Assembly (NCBI RefSeq): GCF_035917335.1
Contig: NZ_CP109067.1
Span: forward strand, 188,501-252,500
Direction: 5' to 3'
DNA length: 64,000 nucleotides
From: Micromonospora sp. NBC_01813
GTDB taxonomy: Bacteria > Actinomycetota > Actinomycetes > Mycobacteriales > Micromonosporaceae
Shown here: positions 1-7,988 of the stretch, piece after piece
Layout: the number at the start of each line of letters is the position of its first letter
Numbering within the stretch: the stretch's first letter is position 1
Made by a program: the position numbers and the translations under genes
Notes under the pieces: model-generated
Told to the model about the DNA's origin: nothing
The model's input: only the letters and a program-made list of their open reading frames with translations
The model's database searches: none

Positions 1-111
1 CAGGCGGGCCGCGTCGCCGGCGGAACCAACAGCCGAGACCAGCTGGTCCCATGCCTGGTCGGTGATTCGTTGCGGCTTCCTGCGGCGCTCCAACAAGTTG
101 GTCGCGAACAT
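1..111 (-). CDS. Conserved hypothetical protein, N-terminal 37 residues only (runs off the window)
   Basis: The reading frame opens with an ATG at 109-111 and stays open to the window edge, giving an N-terminus MFATNLLERRRKPQRITDQA followed by an Ala/Gly-rich helical stretch. A strong GGAGGAGG ribosome site lies about 9 nt upstream on the same strand (complement of 120-128), which fixes the start. The protein begins with an Arg/Lys patch and then looks amphipathic. I do not recognise the family. It is divergent from the STAS gene across a 517-bp gap. Function cannot be given from 37 residues. Confidence 0.6.
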   Translation of the reverse strand, partial: MFATNLLERRRKPQRITDQAWDQLVSAVGSAGDAARL

Positions 112-628
112 GCTGCTGCTACCTCCTCCGGCGCCGCGACCGCCAGGGAAGACAGGTCGGGCGGGTGCGACGCGTTGCGATGCGTTGCTCTGAGGTGCCC
201 AGCCGGCGACCGCCCCAAACGTCGCGCGTCGGCCGGCTGTCGGCTGCTGAGGTCCGGCCGGGACGCGGCGGCCGGTGGGGGACGCCCGGGACGCAGGGGC
301 GCGTCGCGCTCCCGGGGGTTGGCGCGGGCGGACAGCCTGTGTTCTGTCGCACCGGGCGGCTAGTGTTGGGACGACAGCCAGTCATGCTCCCCTGGCTGGT
401 GCGCTCGGTTACAGCGGCACGTGCGGGATGGCAGGTCGCTTCCGGTATCCGGTGCGTAGCTCGACGCGATGGGGGCTATTATGCGGGATGTCTGATTGTG
501 AGTGATGTCTTAGCCGTCGGGCGCAGATCTGGCCAGTTGAACGCTGGCGGGGACGCGCACAGAGGAATACCCTCGGTCGCGGCCCGCGTACTGACGAGAC
601 GCCCTGATGGGCGAGTGGAGGTGCCCGC
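112..628. other. Intergenic region between divergent genes
   Basis: This 517-bp stretch separates the divergent starts at 111 and 629. The only clear elements are the two ribosome sites at its ends: the GGAGGAGG of the minus gene near 120-128 and GGAGG at 617-621 for the STAS gene. A TATTAT box at 477-482 could be a -10 element for the plus strand, but no convincing -35 precedes it. Open frames here lack sensible starts and codon bias, so I call no gene. Confidence 0.5.
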
Positions 629-988
629 GTGAGCCTTTCGATAGTCACATCGACGCTGCCCGGTGCGGTGGTGGAGATCTCGCCGCAAGGTGAGATCGAC
701 GTTGATACCGCCCACGAGGTGCGTGAGGCGATCCAGGCGGTGCTGACCAAGGGTCAGCCGACCCGGATCCAACTGAACATGCGGCTGGTGACCTTCATCG
801 ACTCGGTGGGCATCAGTGCGATGGTGGCCGGTTTCCAGGCGGCGGAGGTGAGTGGCATCAAGCTCGTCGTCACGCAGCCGAGCCGTTTCGTGCACCGTCA
901 GCTGTGGGTGACCGGATTGCTGGGGCTGTTCGGTGCGCCGGAGCCGTACGTCGGCGATGGTGCCGAGCGTGAGGTCCCGCAGCGCTGA
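629..988 (+). CDS. STAS-domain anti-sigma factor antagonist
   Basis: A 119-residue single-domain STAS protein of the SpoIIAA/RsbV type. Such proteins bind an anti-sigma kinase and are switched off by phosphorylation of a conserved serine. The signature FIDSVGIS is at residues 57-63, with Ser59 as the expected phosphosite. The preceding EIDVDTAHEVREAI helix and the hydrophobic strand ending in TFID fit the fold. The GTG start at 629 has GGAGG at 617-621, 7 nt upstream. The next gene is a Ser/Thr kinase starting 76 bp downstream, so a partner-switch relation is possible but not shown. No anti-sigma kinase of the RsbW type is in the window. Confidence 0.88.
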   Translation: MSLSIVTSTLPGAVVEISPQGEIDVDTAHEVREAIQAVLTKGQPTRIQLNMRLVTFIDSVGISAMVAGFQAAEVSGIKLVVTQPSRFVHRQLWVTGLLGLFGAPEPYVGDGAEREVPQR

Positions 989-1064
989 GCCGGGTGTTAG
1001 CGCCGCGTTAATACTTTTCGGTGAGGCTTGTCGCGAAACTGATCTTGCTGGAAAATGTTCCCTC

Positions 1065-1949
1065 GTGACATGGTTACGGGTGGGTACCACCATCTCGTTG
1101 CGCTATGTCCTACTTCGCCCGATCGGTCGAGGTGGCGTGTCCGTCGTCTACCAGGCGATCGACGTAGCGACCGCGCGACCGTGCGCGGTCAAGCTGCTCG
1201 CCCCGGCCGCCGCCGGTGACACCCGGGCCCGAGACGGGATCCGTCGCGAGGCGCTGATCGCCCAGCGGCTGCGTCATCCGAGTGTGCCGCGGGTCTTCGA
1301 CGTCGGCGAGTTGCCACTCGCCGACGGCTACACGTCCTCGTACGTGGTGATGGAGCTGTTGATCGGCCAGCTCCTCACCGCCCGGCTGGCCGATGGACCG
1401 TTGCCGTGGCGGGAAGCGGTACGCACCGCCGCCACCGCAGCGGACGTTCTGGCTGTCGCCCACCGTCGTGGCGTCGTCCATCGAGACCTCACCACCAGCA
1501 ACGTGATGTTGACCAGCGGTGGTGCCAAGGTCATCGACTTCGGGCTGGCCACGGTGACCGACAACTCCGCCGCCGACTCCCGTCGCCCGCCGGTCCGCTG
1601 GGCAACCGGCACCCACCGGTACGAGTTGCCAGCTCATCCGCTTGGCGGCGCCGGTCGACCCGGGGACGACGTCTACGCACTCGGGGTGCTGCTCTACACG
1701 ATGGTGACCGGGCGGTCGCCGTACCCCAGCGCCAGTCCGGGGTCACCGGCGACGGGCCTGCGGTTCAGTGCGTTGGCACCTACTCCGGTGCTGGTCGTCG
1801 CCGGGCTGCCGCGATTCGTCGCGGATCTCTGCCGCGCGTGCATGAGCAAACAACCGGGGGACAGGCCGACCAGCAGTGAGGCCGCGTTCGCCCTCTGGGA
1901 GCTCGTCGACCGTCCGAGCGGCTACCCGGTCACGGCCGCCGCAGGCTGA
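1065..1949 (+). CDS. Soluble Hanks-type serine/threonine protein kinase
   Basis: A 294-residue kinase consisting of little more than the catalytic domain. The glycine loop GRGGVSVVYQ is at residues 21-30, Lys43 is in CAVKLL, the catalytic loop HRDLTTSNVM starts at 139, DFG is at 158-160, and a GTHRYELPAHP segment follows as activation loop/APE equivalent. The second glycine-loop position reads GRGGV rather than GxGxxG, which is still compatible with activity. No transmembrane or PASTA domain follows, so it should be cytoplasmic. The GTG at 1065 starts exactly at the kinase fold; longer in-frame starts would add low-complexity residues overlapping the STAS gene. The ribosome site is weak. Partner unknown; the STAS neighbour is a candidate substrate. 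Confidence 0.85.
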   Translation: MTWLRVGTTISLRYVLLRPIGRGGVSVVYQAIDVATARPCAVKLLAPAAAGDTRARDGIRREALIAQRLRHPSVPRVFDVGELPLADGYTSSYVVMELLIGQLLTARLADGPLPWREAVRTAATAADVLAVAHRRGVVHRDLTTSNVMLTSGGAKVIDFGLATVTDNSAADSRRPPVRWATGTHRYELPAHPLGGAGRPGDDVYALGVLLYTMVTGRSPYPSASPGSPATGLRFSALAPTPVLVVAGLPRFVADLCRACMSKQPGDRPTSSEAAFALWELVDRPSGYPVTAAAG

Positions 1950-1960
1950 CCGGGACCGAC

Positions 1961-2002
1961 GATGCCTCTTCCCCGACCGGCCCGCGTCGAGGAAGAGGCA
2001 TC
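1961..2002. terminator. Bidirectional terminator hairpin
   Basis: A perfect 12-bp stem, GATGCCTCTTCC at 1961-1972 pairing with 1991-2002, closes an 18-nt loop. It sits between the convergent kinase and GH81 genes and can serve both. Confidence 0.75.
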
Positions 2003-2021
2003 ATCCGTCGTCGGTTTCGGA

Positions 2022-4982
2022 TCAGCCGAGCTGGAACGGCACCCGGACCGTCGACTGCCCGGCCGCTGCCGTGGCCGCGTCCACCCGAACGGTCGTCGGG
2101 GCGTTGCCGATCGCGTTCCACAGCTCCAGCCGGACACAGCCGTTGCTCATCGCCCGGAACTCACCGGAGGAGGAGCGTAGGCCGGCGGTCTCCCGGTACG
2201 ACTCGGTGCCCGACACCGGGTCGGTGGCGAAGTAGTGGTACGTCTGCGACCGGCTGTAGGTGCCGGTGCCGGTGAAGTCGTACGACACCCGTGCCTGGAC
2301 GCCGGCACCGACCGCGGTGCCCGCGTCCACCTGCAGGCTGAACGTGGTGGCCGTCGACCGGTAGGACCCGGTCAACCCGCAGGCCCGGAAGGTGACCGGG
2401 TTGTGCGGCGTACCGTCGTAGTTGGCCCCGCCCGCGGACGGCAACGTCACGGTCGTCGCGGCCGAACCGGCGGTGTTGCTCAGCACACCGTTGGATCGCA
2501 GGTGGAACAGATCCGAGGTCGCCGGTGGGTTGGTCGGACCCGGGGTCGGCGGTGGTGTGCCGGTGGGGGAGACGCTCGGCGACGGCGTCGGGCTGGTGAT
2601 CGGACCACCGCCGGCGTTGCCACCACTCCAGGTGTACGCCCCGGTGGTGGCCGTCCGTCCGGCCGGCACCGTCAGCCGGGTCCCGTCCGAGAAGGTGACC
2701 GTCACCGGCGCCGCGGTGATGTTGGCCGCGACGTAGGTGCGGGCTCCGTTGCGGTTGAACACCGAGTACAGCGGGGTGTCCGCCGTGACTCCGGTGTCGA
2801 CCCTGCCGAGTGCGGCCAGGTTCCGGACCCAGTGGAAGGTGTGTGCCCGGCTCTCGCCCTCCTCGACGGGATAGTTCGGGTTGGCCCGCAGGTTGGCCAG
2901 GGCGGCGTCGCCGTCGCCGAGCGCCTGGAACGACCAGAGGATGTCCTGCCAGACGGTCGGCGGGCCGCCGTTGTTGGTGACCAGCGCGTTCCAGTTGGTG
3001 GCGACGTACTCTGGCCGGTAGCCGAGGTACAGCGAGCCGCCGGTGATCGGCAGCATGTTGATGCCCTGGATCATCTCCGGGTCGGCGCTGAACCAGGTGG
3101 CGTACGCGCCGCCGTCACCCCAGACCATGCCCACCGAGCGGTGTCCGAACGCGGCCGGGAAGTTGGTGTCGGACGAGTCGAACCAGTACTCCTGGATGGC
3201 GGCCGACTGGGTGGTGTAGATGAACAGCCCGGCGTCGCGGATCGCGGTGTTGCCGGTCGCCAGCCCCCACTGGATCAGCGCGTTGGCGAAGTTCATCCCC
3301 TCCGACGACGACTCCTGGTTGTTGCCGGCGAAGAAGGCCCCGTGTCCGGCTGCCCAGTCGTGCCCGGCGTAGATGTCGAAGTCCCGCAGGAACGGGAACA
3401 TCGCGTCGTTGCGGTCCCAGCTGTTCGCGTCGCGGATGAGCAGGTTGACCATGCCCCCGTACTGGCTGGTCGAAGCCCACGTCGGGTCGAACTTGGCCAG
3501 GGTGGCGGCGGCGGCGATGTAGTAGCCGTAGTGGAAGTGGTGGTCGTTGAGGTCGGTGTCGGAGCCGTACGAGGCCGGGTAGCCGACCAGCGTGCCCCAT
3601 GCCTGGTCGTAGAAGAAGACCCGTTCGGCCTTGCCGGGGCTGGCGGTGAACCAGTCGGTGAGCCGGGTGCGGATCGCGGCCAGCAGGTGGTCACGCTGCG
3701 CGGTGCGACCGAGCTGGTCGGCGATCTCGGCCAGCCGGGCGGCCCGGCCCAGCGCCTTGCCGGTCCAGTAGGTGTCGTTGTTGAACCCGGCGAACGGGTC
3801 ACCCGCCGCCGCCTGGTCCAGCTGGGCGGTGAGGGTGGCGAGGTCGGCGCCGGTGCTGGTGGCGACGGCCGGGACCTCCGGCAGTACGCCGTGGAAGCGC
3901 ATCGCGGTGCGGAACGACGTCGCGCCGACCAGGTTGCGCATCGGGCCACGGGCCGACACGTAGGTCTCGGCGATCGGGCTGCCGCCGTCGAGGTGCTTCC
4001 ACTGGTGGGGGTAGAGGGAGATCACCGTGCCGGTGGCGGAGCCCTCGCGGGCCGTGGTGGTGAAGCCGTAGGTGGCGTTGACCGTGCTGCTGGACTGCTG
4101 GTAGCCCCAGCTCACCCGGGTGCCGGTGACGTGCGAGTGGGCGTACTGGCCGTAGCTGTCCATCAGCGCGGTCCGCCGGGCCGCGCTGGTGCCGGCACCG
4201 GTGGGCAGCAGTCCGACGGAGAGGTAGCCGCGGCCGGCGAGGTTGGAGGTGATCGTGGTCCCGGCGACCGTCCAGGTCGCGCCACTCGGCGCGTACGCGA
4301 CGTAGTCGTGGCCGCGCATCGAGAAGCCGATCCGGTTGCCGCTGTGGTGCCAGACGGTCGGCGTACCGGGGAAGCTCAACACCGCGTCGCCGCCGGTGAC
4401 CTGGGCGTAGACGAACGGCAGGCCGTGGCCGATGGTGGTCCGCAGCGTGCGGGCGCCGTCGGACCAGTACGGCGTGACCGTCCAGTCGCTCCAGCCGTCG
4501 ACCTTGACGTCCGGTGAGTTCAGTCCGGCGACGCCGAGGGTGAACTCCCGGGTGTACGGGTAGTGGTACTCGCCGACGCCGGTCGACGTGCCGGAGATGG
4601 CCGCCTCGGTGGTGTACGAGACCCCGAGCCCGCCCGAGGTCGGTTGGAAGGACATCGGGTGGGCGTGCAGCGGGTCGGAGTACGCGCAGTTGTAGCGCTT
4701 GAACAGCAGCGACGACCACCAGTCGTTGGTCGGCACCGCGCCGGTCGGGGCGTTGCCCGTGACGTACTGCCGGGGGTTGGCGGAGATGTTGCCGCAGGCG
4801 GTGGGGGCGGCGGCGCCGGCCGGGCGGGTGGTGGTGTAGCTGCCGGCGCCGACGGTGGCGGCGTCGGCCGTACGCAGCATGCCGAAGATCAGTCCGCTGG
4901 CGAGGAGCGCCGTCGCGGTGGTGGCTGCCACGATCCGGCGCGGCGTCCGGCCTGGACGCCCGCCACGGATCGACAGGTTCAT
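2022..4982 (-). CDS. Secreted endo-beta-1,3-glucanase, GH81 family, with C-terminal carbohydrate-binding module
   Basis: A 986-residue exported enzyme predicted to cleave beta-1,3-glucans such as fungal or yeast wall glucan or callose. The N-terminus has a long signal peptide with an Arg pair and a hydrophobic run ending in AADA. The GH81 catalytic part (roughly residues 45-740) starts with TNDWWSSLLFKRYN, contains DLNDHHFHYGYY, and carries the Glu-rich NNQESSSEGMN segment, where GH81 catalytic acids are known to lie. A Thr/Pro-rich linker (about 830-865) leads to a last domain beginning FHLRSNGVLS, probably a CBM56-like glucan-binding module. The ATG at 4982 has GGAGG just upstream. LacI-type operators lie 190-265 bp upstream, suggesting repression until a sugar inducer appears. 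Confidence 0.92.
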   Translation of the reverse strand: MNLSIRGGRPGRTPRRIVAATTATALLASGLIFGMLRTADAATVGAGSYTTTRPAGAAAPTACGNISANPRQYVTGNAPTGAVPTNDWWSSLLFKRYNCAYSDPLHAHPMSFQPTSGGLGVSYTTEAAISGTSTGVGEYHYPYTREFTLGVAGLNSPDVKVDGWSDWTVTPYWSDGARTLRTTIGHGLPFVYAQVTGGDAVLSFPGTPTVWHHSGNRIGFSMRGHDYVAYAPSGATWTVAGTTITSNLAGRGYLSVGLLPTGAGTSAARRTALMDSYGQYAHSHVTGTRVSWGYQQSSSTVNATYGFTTTAREGSATGTVISLYPHQWKHLDGGSPIAETYVSARGPMRNLVGATSFRTAMRFHGVLPEVPAVATSTGADLATLTAQLDQAAAGDPFAGFNNDTYWTGKALGRAARLAEIADQLGRTAQRDHLLAAIRTRLTDWFTASPGKAERVFFYDQAWGTLVGYPASYGSDTDLNDHHFHYGYYIAAAATLAKFDPTWASTSQYGGMVNLLIRDANSWDRNDAMFPFLRDFDIYAGHDWAAGHGAFFAGNNQESSSEGMNFANALIQWGLATGNTAIRDAGLFIYTTQSAAIQEYWFDSSDTNFPAAFGHRSVGMVWGDGGAYATWFSADPEMIQGINMLPITGGSLYLGYRPEYVATNWNALVTNNGGPPTVWQDILWSFQALGDGDAALANLRANPNYPVEEGESRAHTFHWVRNLAALGRVDTGVTADTPLYSVFNRNGARTYVAANITAAPVTVTFSDGTRLTVPAGRTATTGAYTWSGGNAGGGPITSPTPSPSVSPTGTPPPTPGPTNPPATSDLFHLRSNGVLSNTAGSAATTVTLPSAGGANYDGTPHNPVTFRACGLTGSYRSTATTFSLQVDAGTAVGAGVQARVSYDFTGTGTYSRSQTYHYFATDPVSGTESYRETAGLRSSSGEFRAMSNGCVRLELWNAIGNAPTTVRVDAATAAAGQSTVRVPFQLG

Positions 4983-5133
4983 GGTGCCTCCGGTTCGGTC
5001 GGGCGTGCTACATGATCGCGAAAGGTTTCACGCCCATTAATGAGCTATTGCCAGGAGGTCACCAGAGATGCGGGCGTCTGTCAATATCCTGACCCGAACT
5101 TTTGTGGATCCGGTAGGTGTGGGTGGTCCTCGG

Positions 5134-5161
5134 TTGACAGCTGTGCTGAGCTTGCTATATA
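5134..5161. promoter_or_regulatory. Putative promoter: TTGACA-16-TATATA, orientation uncertain
   Basis: On the plus strand TTGACA (5134-5139) and TATATA (5156-5161) are 16 nt apart, a near-consensus vegetative promoter. No plus-strand gene follows. TATATA is self-complementary, so it may instead be the -10 box of the GH81 gene on the minus strand. In that reading the operator at 5169-5180 covers the -20 to -35 region, which suits a repressor. Confidence 0.4.
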
Positions 5162-5168
5162 TCTCTGT

Positions 5169-5180
5169 GAGAGCGCTCTC
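5169..5180. promoter_or_regulatory. LacI-family operator palindrome 1 (GAGAGCGCTCTC)
   Basis: A perfect 12-bp palindrome with the central CG typical of LacI-family sugar regulators. It resembles the known CebR box of actinomycetes (GGGAGCGCTCCC) with A/T outer pairs. It lies upstream of the GH81 gene. Confidence 0.6.
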
Positions 5181-5234
5181 TCGGGTCCTGGGGCGGCTAC
5201 CACCCGTAGTAAGGCGGGTGTGACCGAGAGCTGA

Positions 5235-5246
5235 AAGAGCGCTCTC
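5235..5246. promoter_or_regulatory. LacI-family operator palindrome 2 (AAGAGCGCTCTC)
   Basis: A second copy of the palindrome, with a perfect AGAGCGCTCT core, 66 bp centre-to-centre from the first. Paired sites at this distance would allow cooperative or looped repression of the GH81 gene. Confidence 0.55.
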
Positions 5247-5417
5247 AGGGATCCACCCGCGCCCGGGCATTGGGTGGCATCCGCCGGCCGCTGGTCAATC
5301 AGCGACCAGTGAATCCGTCATGTCCAAATGAGCTGGCTGAATGCGTTGCCAGCTATTCGCCGGGCGGGCGGCTCGACGTCGGAATGAGTCGGCCCCATCG
5401 CCCGGGCCCGGATGTGC

Positions 5418-5452
5418 GACGGCGGCGGCCACCAGAGGTGGCCGCCGCCGTC
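5418..5452 (-). terminator. Terminator of the peptidase-like gene
   Basis: A 16-bp perfect GC stem (GACGGCGGCGGCCACC with its complement) around a 3-nt loop starts about 30 bp beyond the stop of the minus-strand gene at 5481. Confidence 0.75.
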
Positions 5453-5480
5453 ACCGGGGAGGATCGGTAGGTCGGGTGGA

Positions 5481-6638
5481 TCAGTAGACCGACAGGTGTA
5501 CGTGGTTGGTGTGGTCGCTGGACGGGTCGCCACCGGCCCCGCTGTACGCCTTCCAGCCGCTGCTCGGCAACCAGATCCGCTTGAACCAGATCACGTAGAG
5601 CACGCCGAGCCGGTCGGCGTTGTTGATGTAGTAGTTCGCCAGGTTGTCGCCGTAGGTCTTGTCCCCGCCGGTGGCGACTCCGCCGAAGGTGTTGGGCTGG
5701 GCGGCGAAGTCGCAGGCCCGGCCCTTGGGGTGCTCACCGGAGCCGCCGTTGCGGAAGCAGGACACGTAGCGGGTGAAACCAGCTGCTTTGGCCTGGTTGA
5801 GCGCGTGCAGTGTGCGTGGCGTGATGCAGCCCGACGTGGTCGGGTCACTGATGCTGCAGGACTCGGCCGGCCAGGAACCGTTCGCGTTGCGCGGTGCCGG
5901 GGTCGCCGACGCGCTGCTGGACCCGGAGCCGGACGAGCCGGACCCGGCGGAACTGGCGCCGGACGAGCCGGACGACGATCCGCTGGAGCTGGCCGCGGCG
6001 GCCCGTTCGGCCTCCTCGCGTTCCTGCTCCTCCGCGGCGACCGCCACGGCGAGCGCCCGTTCCGCCTGCTTCTTGCGCTGGTCCATGATGGTGACCTGTT
6101 TGCTCTGCTCGCGGATCTCATTCTCGATCGCGGCTTTCGACCGGGTCGCCTGGTCGCGGGTCTCGTACAACCCACGGAGCTGCTTCTGCTCGTTGGAGGT
6201 CACCGCACTCAGCGCCGCCGCCCGGTCGATGAAGCCCTCCGAGCTGCTGTTGAGCAGCGCGGATACCGGACCGAGCCGGCCGTTGCGGTACGCGCGGTCG
6301 ATGATGTGGCCGACGTTGCCGTTGCGGACCTCCAGCTCGGCCTCCACCTCGGTGAGCTGGTCGGTGAGCTGCTTCTGCCGCTTGCCGGAGTGCTCGAGCG
6401 CGGCCTTGGCGTCGATCCAGCCCTTGGAGGCCGCGTCGAGCTCCTTGCGCAGACTGGGGGTGCCACCCTCGTCGTCGGCGCTGCCGGGTGCGCGGGCCGG
6501 CACGGCGCTGGCTGGCGCCGCGGAGCCGATCGGGGCGCCGGTGACGGCGATCAGGATCGCGGCCAATGGTGCTAACAGGGCGAATCGGGTTTTTCGCGCC
6601 GACTGAGGTCGGGCGTTTCTGTGGAGCGTCAACTTCAC
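5481..6638 (-). CDS. Secreted coiled-coil protein with C-terminal ARB_07466-like/M15-type domain
   Basis: A 385-residue exported protein. A signal peptide (hydrophobic run near residues 20-45) is followed by a long coiled coil (about 60-215, KQLTDQLTEVEAELEV and similar), a Ser/Gly-rich linker (about 215-250) and a C-terminal domain. That domain has HPKGRACDFAA and ends DHTNHVHLSVY, the His/Asp-His pattern of VanY/M15-like zinc peptidases. This domain layout is common in actinobacterial wall proteins; hydrolysis of peptidoglycan is inferred, not proven. The GTG at 6638 has GGAAGGAA at 6645-6652. A c-di-AMP riboswitch directly precedes it, matching the known control of wall hydrolases such as RpfA in this phylum. 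Confidence 0.85.
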   Translation of the reverse strand: MKLTLHRNARPQSARKTRFALLAPLAAILIAVTGAPIGSAAPASAVPARAPGSADDEGGTPSLRKELDAASKGWIDAKAALEHSGKRQKQLTDQLTEVEAELEVRNGNVGHIIDRAYRNGRLGPVSALLNSSSEGFIDRAAALSAVTSNEQKQLRGLYETRDQATRSKAAIENEIREQSKQVTIMDQRKKQAERALAVAVAAEEQEREEAERAAAASSSGSSSGSSGASSAGSGSSGSGSSSASATPAPRNANGSWPAESCSISDPTTSGCITPRTLHALNQAKAAGFTRYVSCFRNGGSGEHPKGRACDFAAQPNTFGGVATGGDKTYGDNLANYYINNADRLGVLYVIWFKRIWLPSSGWKAYSGAGGDPSSDHTNHVHLSVY

Positions 6639-6649
6639 CGTGCAGGTTC

Positions 6650-6830
6650 CTTCCGTCAGCCGCCGACCGGGTTAGCTGACGGGTTCGGGACGGAAGATCC
6701 CTACCGCTGACGCGGATGCACCCCAGGTACGTGGTTCCCCGGCTCGCCTGTACGGGCGATTAGGCGACGGTCCCCGCAGGCGCCGGAGGGGCGCCGCCCG
6801 AACGGAGACCGGGGCCGAGACTACCGGCTG
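6650..6830 (-). ncRNA. ydaO-yuaA type c-di-AMP riboswitch
   Basis: Read on the minus strand, the leader contains the conserved blocks of this class: CGAGCCGGGGAACCACGTACC, GGGGTGCAT, CAGCGGTAGGGATCTTCCG, GAACCCGTCAGCTAACCC, then a closing GGCGGCTGACGGAAGG stem. The 3-prime stem contains the ribosome site of the downstream GTG at 6638. In actinobacteria these elements turn genes off at high c-di-AMP and typically sit before cell-wall hydrolase genes, as here. Exact ends are approximate. A TTGACA box on the minus strand (complement of 6867-6872) upstream is a possible promoter element. Confidence 0.93.
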
Positions 6831-6944
6831 TAGGGACTCCCGTCGCGAGATCGACCGCCATCATTTGTCAAGAAAAATCGGAAATATGGCCACATCGTAG
6901 CTGTTTGTGTCGCGGGAAGGTCACGAAACTTAAGCATCTGCTAA

Positions 6945-7865
6945 TCACCAGTCCGCTGGTCCACAGGGGTCGGCTGGCGACAGCGGCTCGACCTGTAGCG
7001 TGGCGTGTTCTATCCCGAACTCTTCGTGCAGGATCTGGCGGGCGTCACGCAACGCAACGCCGACCTCCACCGACGGGTCGACGGTGAGATGCGCCGACGC
7101 GACCTCCATGCCGGGCGTCAGCGTCCACACGTGCAGGTCGTGCACGTCGCAGACCCCCGCAACGGTCGCCAGCCGGCTCCTGACCCGAGGCACGTCCAGG
7201 TGCTCTGGCGCGACCTGGATCAGAACCCGCAGCGCCGTGCGCGCGAGTCGCCAGGTGCGCGGCAGGATGAACACGCCGACGCCGACGGCGACCAGCGGGT
7301 CGGCGTACCACCAGTCGGTCGTGGCGATGACGACGCCAGCCACGATCACGCCGACCGACCCCAACAGGTCGGCGAGCACCTCCAGGTAGGCGCCCCGGAC
7401 GTTGATGCTCTCCTGGGCGCCGGCACGTAACAGTCCAAAGGCCACGATGTTGGCGATCAGTCCGGCCGCCGCCACCACCAGCATCGGTCCGGCCGCCACC
7501 GGCTCCGGCGCGCCGAACCGGCGTACCGCCTCGATCAGTACGTAGAGCGCGACGCCGGCGAGCAGGACCGCGTTGGCCAGCGCGGCGAGCACCTCCAGCC
7601 GGTAGAGGCCGAAGGTGCGCTGGGGGTCACCGCTGTGGCGTCGGGTCGCGGCGATCGCGGCCAGAGCCATACCGATCCCGAGTACGTCGGTGAACATGTG
7701 CCCGGCGTCGGAGAGCAGCGCCAGCGATCCGGTGAGCAGGGCGGCCACCGCTTCGACGACCATGAACGTCGCCAGTAGCGCGAAGGCGGCCCACAACCGT
7801 CCGTAGTGTCGCTGCCCGGCGGCGCCCGCGCCGTGATCATGTCCCGTGCCCACACCCGCCACCAT
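6945..7865 (-). CDS. Cation diffusion facilitator (CzcD/ZitB-type zinc exporter)
   Basis: A 306-residue membrane antiporter expected to export Zn2+ or a related divalent metal in exchange for protons. It has six predicted membrane helices after a His-containing N-terminus (GHDHGAG). The helix-2 metal motif HMFTD is at His56/Asp60. The helix-5 motif reads EVLAD (Glu160/Asp164) where HxxxD is usual in zinc exporters, which may shift metal choice. A cytoplasmic ferredoxin-like domain with CDVHDLHVWTL follows. The start codon at 7865 lies 35 bp from a dyad at 7900-7915 that could bind a metal-responsive repressor. No regulator gene is adjacent. Confidence 0.93.
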   Translation of the reverse strand: MVAGVGTGHDHGAGAAGQRHYGRLWAAFALLATFMVVEAVAALLTGSLALLSDAGHMFTDVLGIGMALAAIAATRRHSGDPQRTFGLYRLEVLAALANAVLLAGVALYVLIEAVRRFGAPEPVAAGPMLVVAAAGLIANIVAFGLLRAGAQESINVRGAYLEVLADLLGSVGVIVAGVVIATTDWWYADPLVAVGVGVFILPRTWRLARTALRVLIQVAPEHLDVPRVRSRLATVAGVCDVHDLHVWTLTPGMEVASAHLTVDPSVEVGVALRDARQILHEEFGIEHATLQVEPLSPADPCGPADW

Positions 7866-7899
7866 CCGTCGCCTGGCATCGTCAGACCAGACTAATGCT

Positions 7900-7915
7900 C
7901 ACATGGCAATATGTG
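7900..7915. promoter_or_regulatory. Dyad CACAT-N6-ATGTG before the metal exporter
   Basis: A perfect 5+5 inverted repeat with a 6-nt spacer, overlapping a plausible minus-strand promoter (TTGCAC and CATTAG about 18 nt apart). The size and AT-rich character fit ArsR/SmtB-type metal sensors. It may equally serve another regulator. Confidence 0.4.
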
Positions 7916-7988
7916 CAATCAATCGGCGGTGCCTGATCCGCCGGCGGCGCGCGGTCGGTCGGCGGCGCGCGATGAAGAAGCGGTGCGA

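Noticed and set aside
2235-4517. A 760-codon open frame on the plus strand opposite the GH81 gene
   Set aside because: It is the antisense of a clear GH81 protein; its translation is Arg/Gly/Val-rich without any domain, as expected for a shadow frame in GC-rich DNA.
5270-5470. Short plus-strand ORF behind the TTGACA/TATATA promoter
   Set aside because: No ribosome site, poor codon bias, and it runs through the terminator hairpin of the neighbouring gene.
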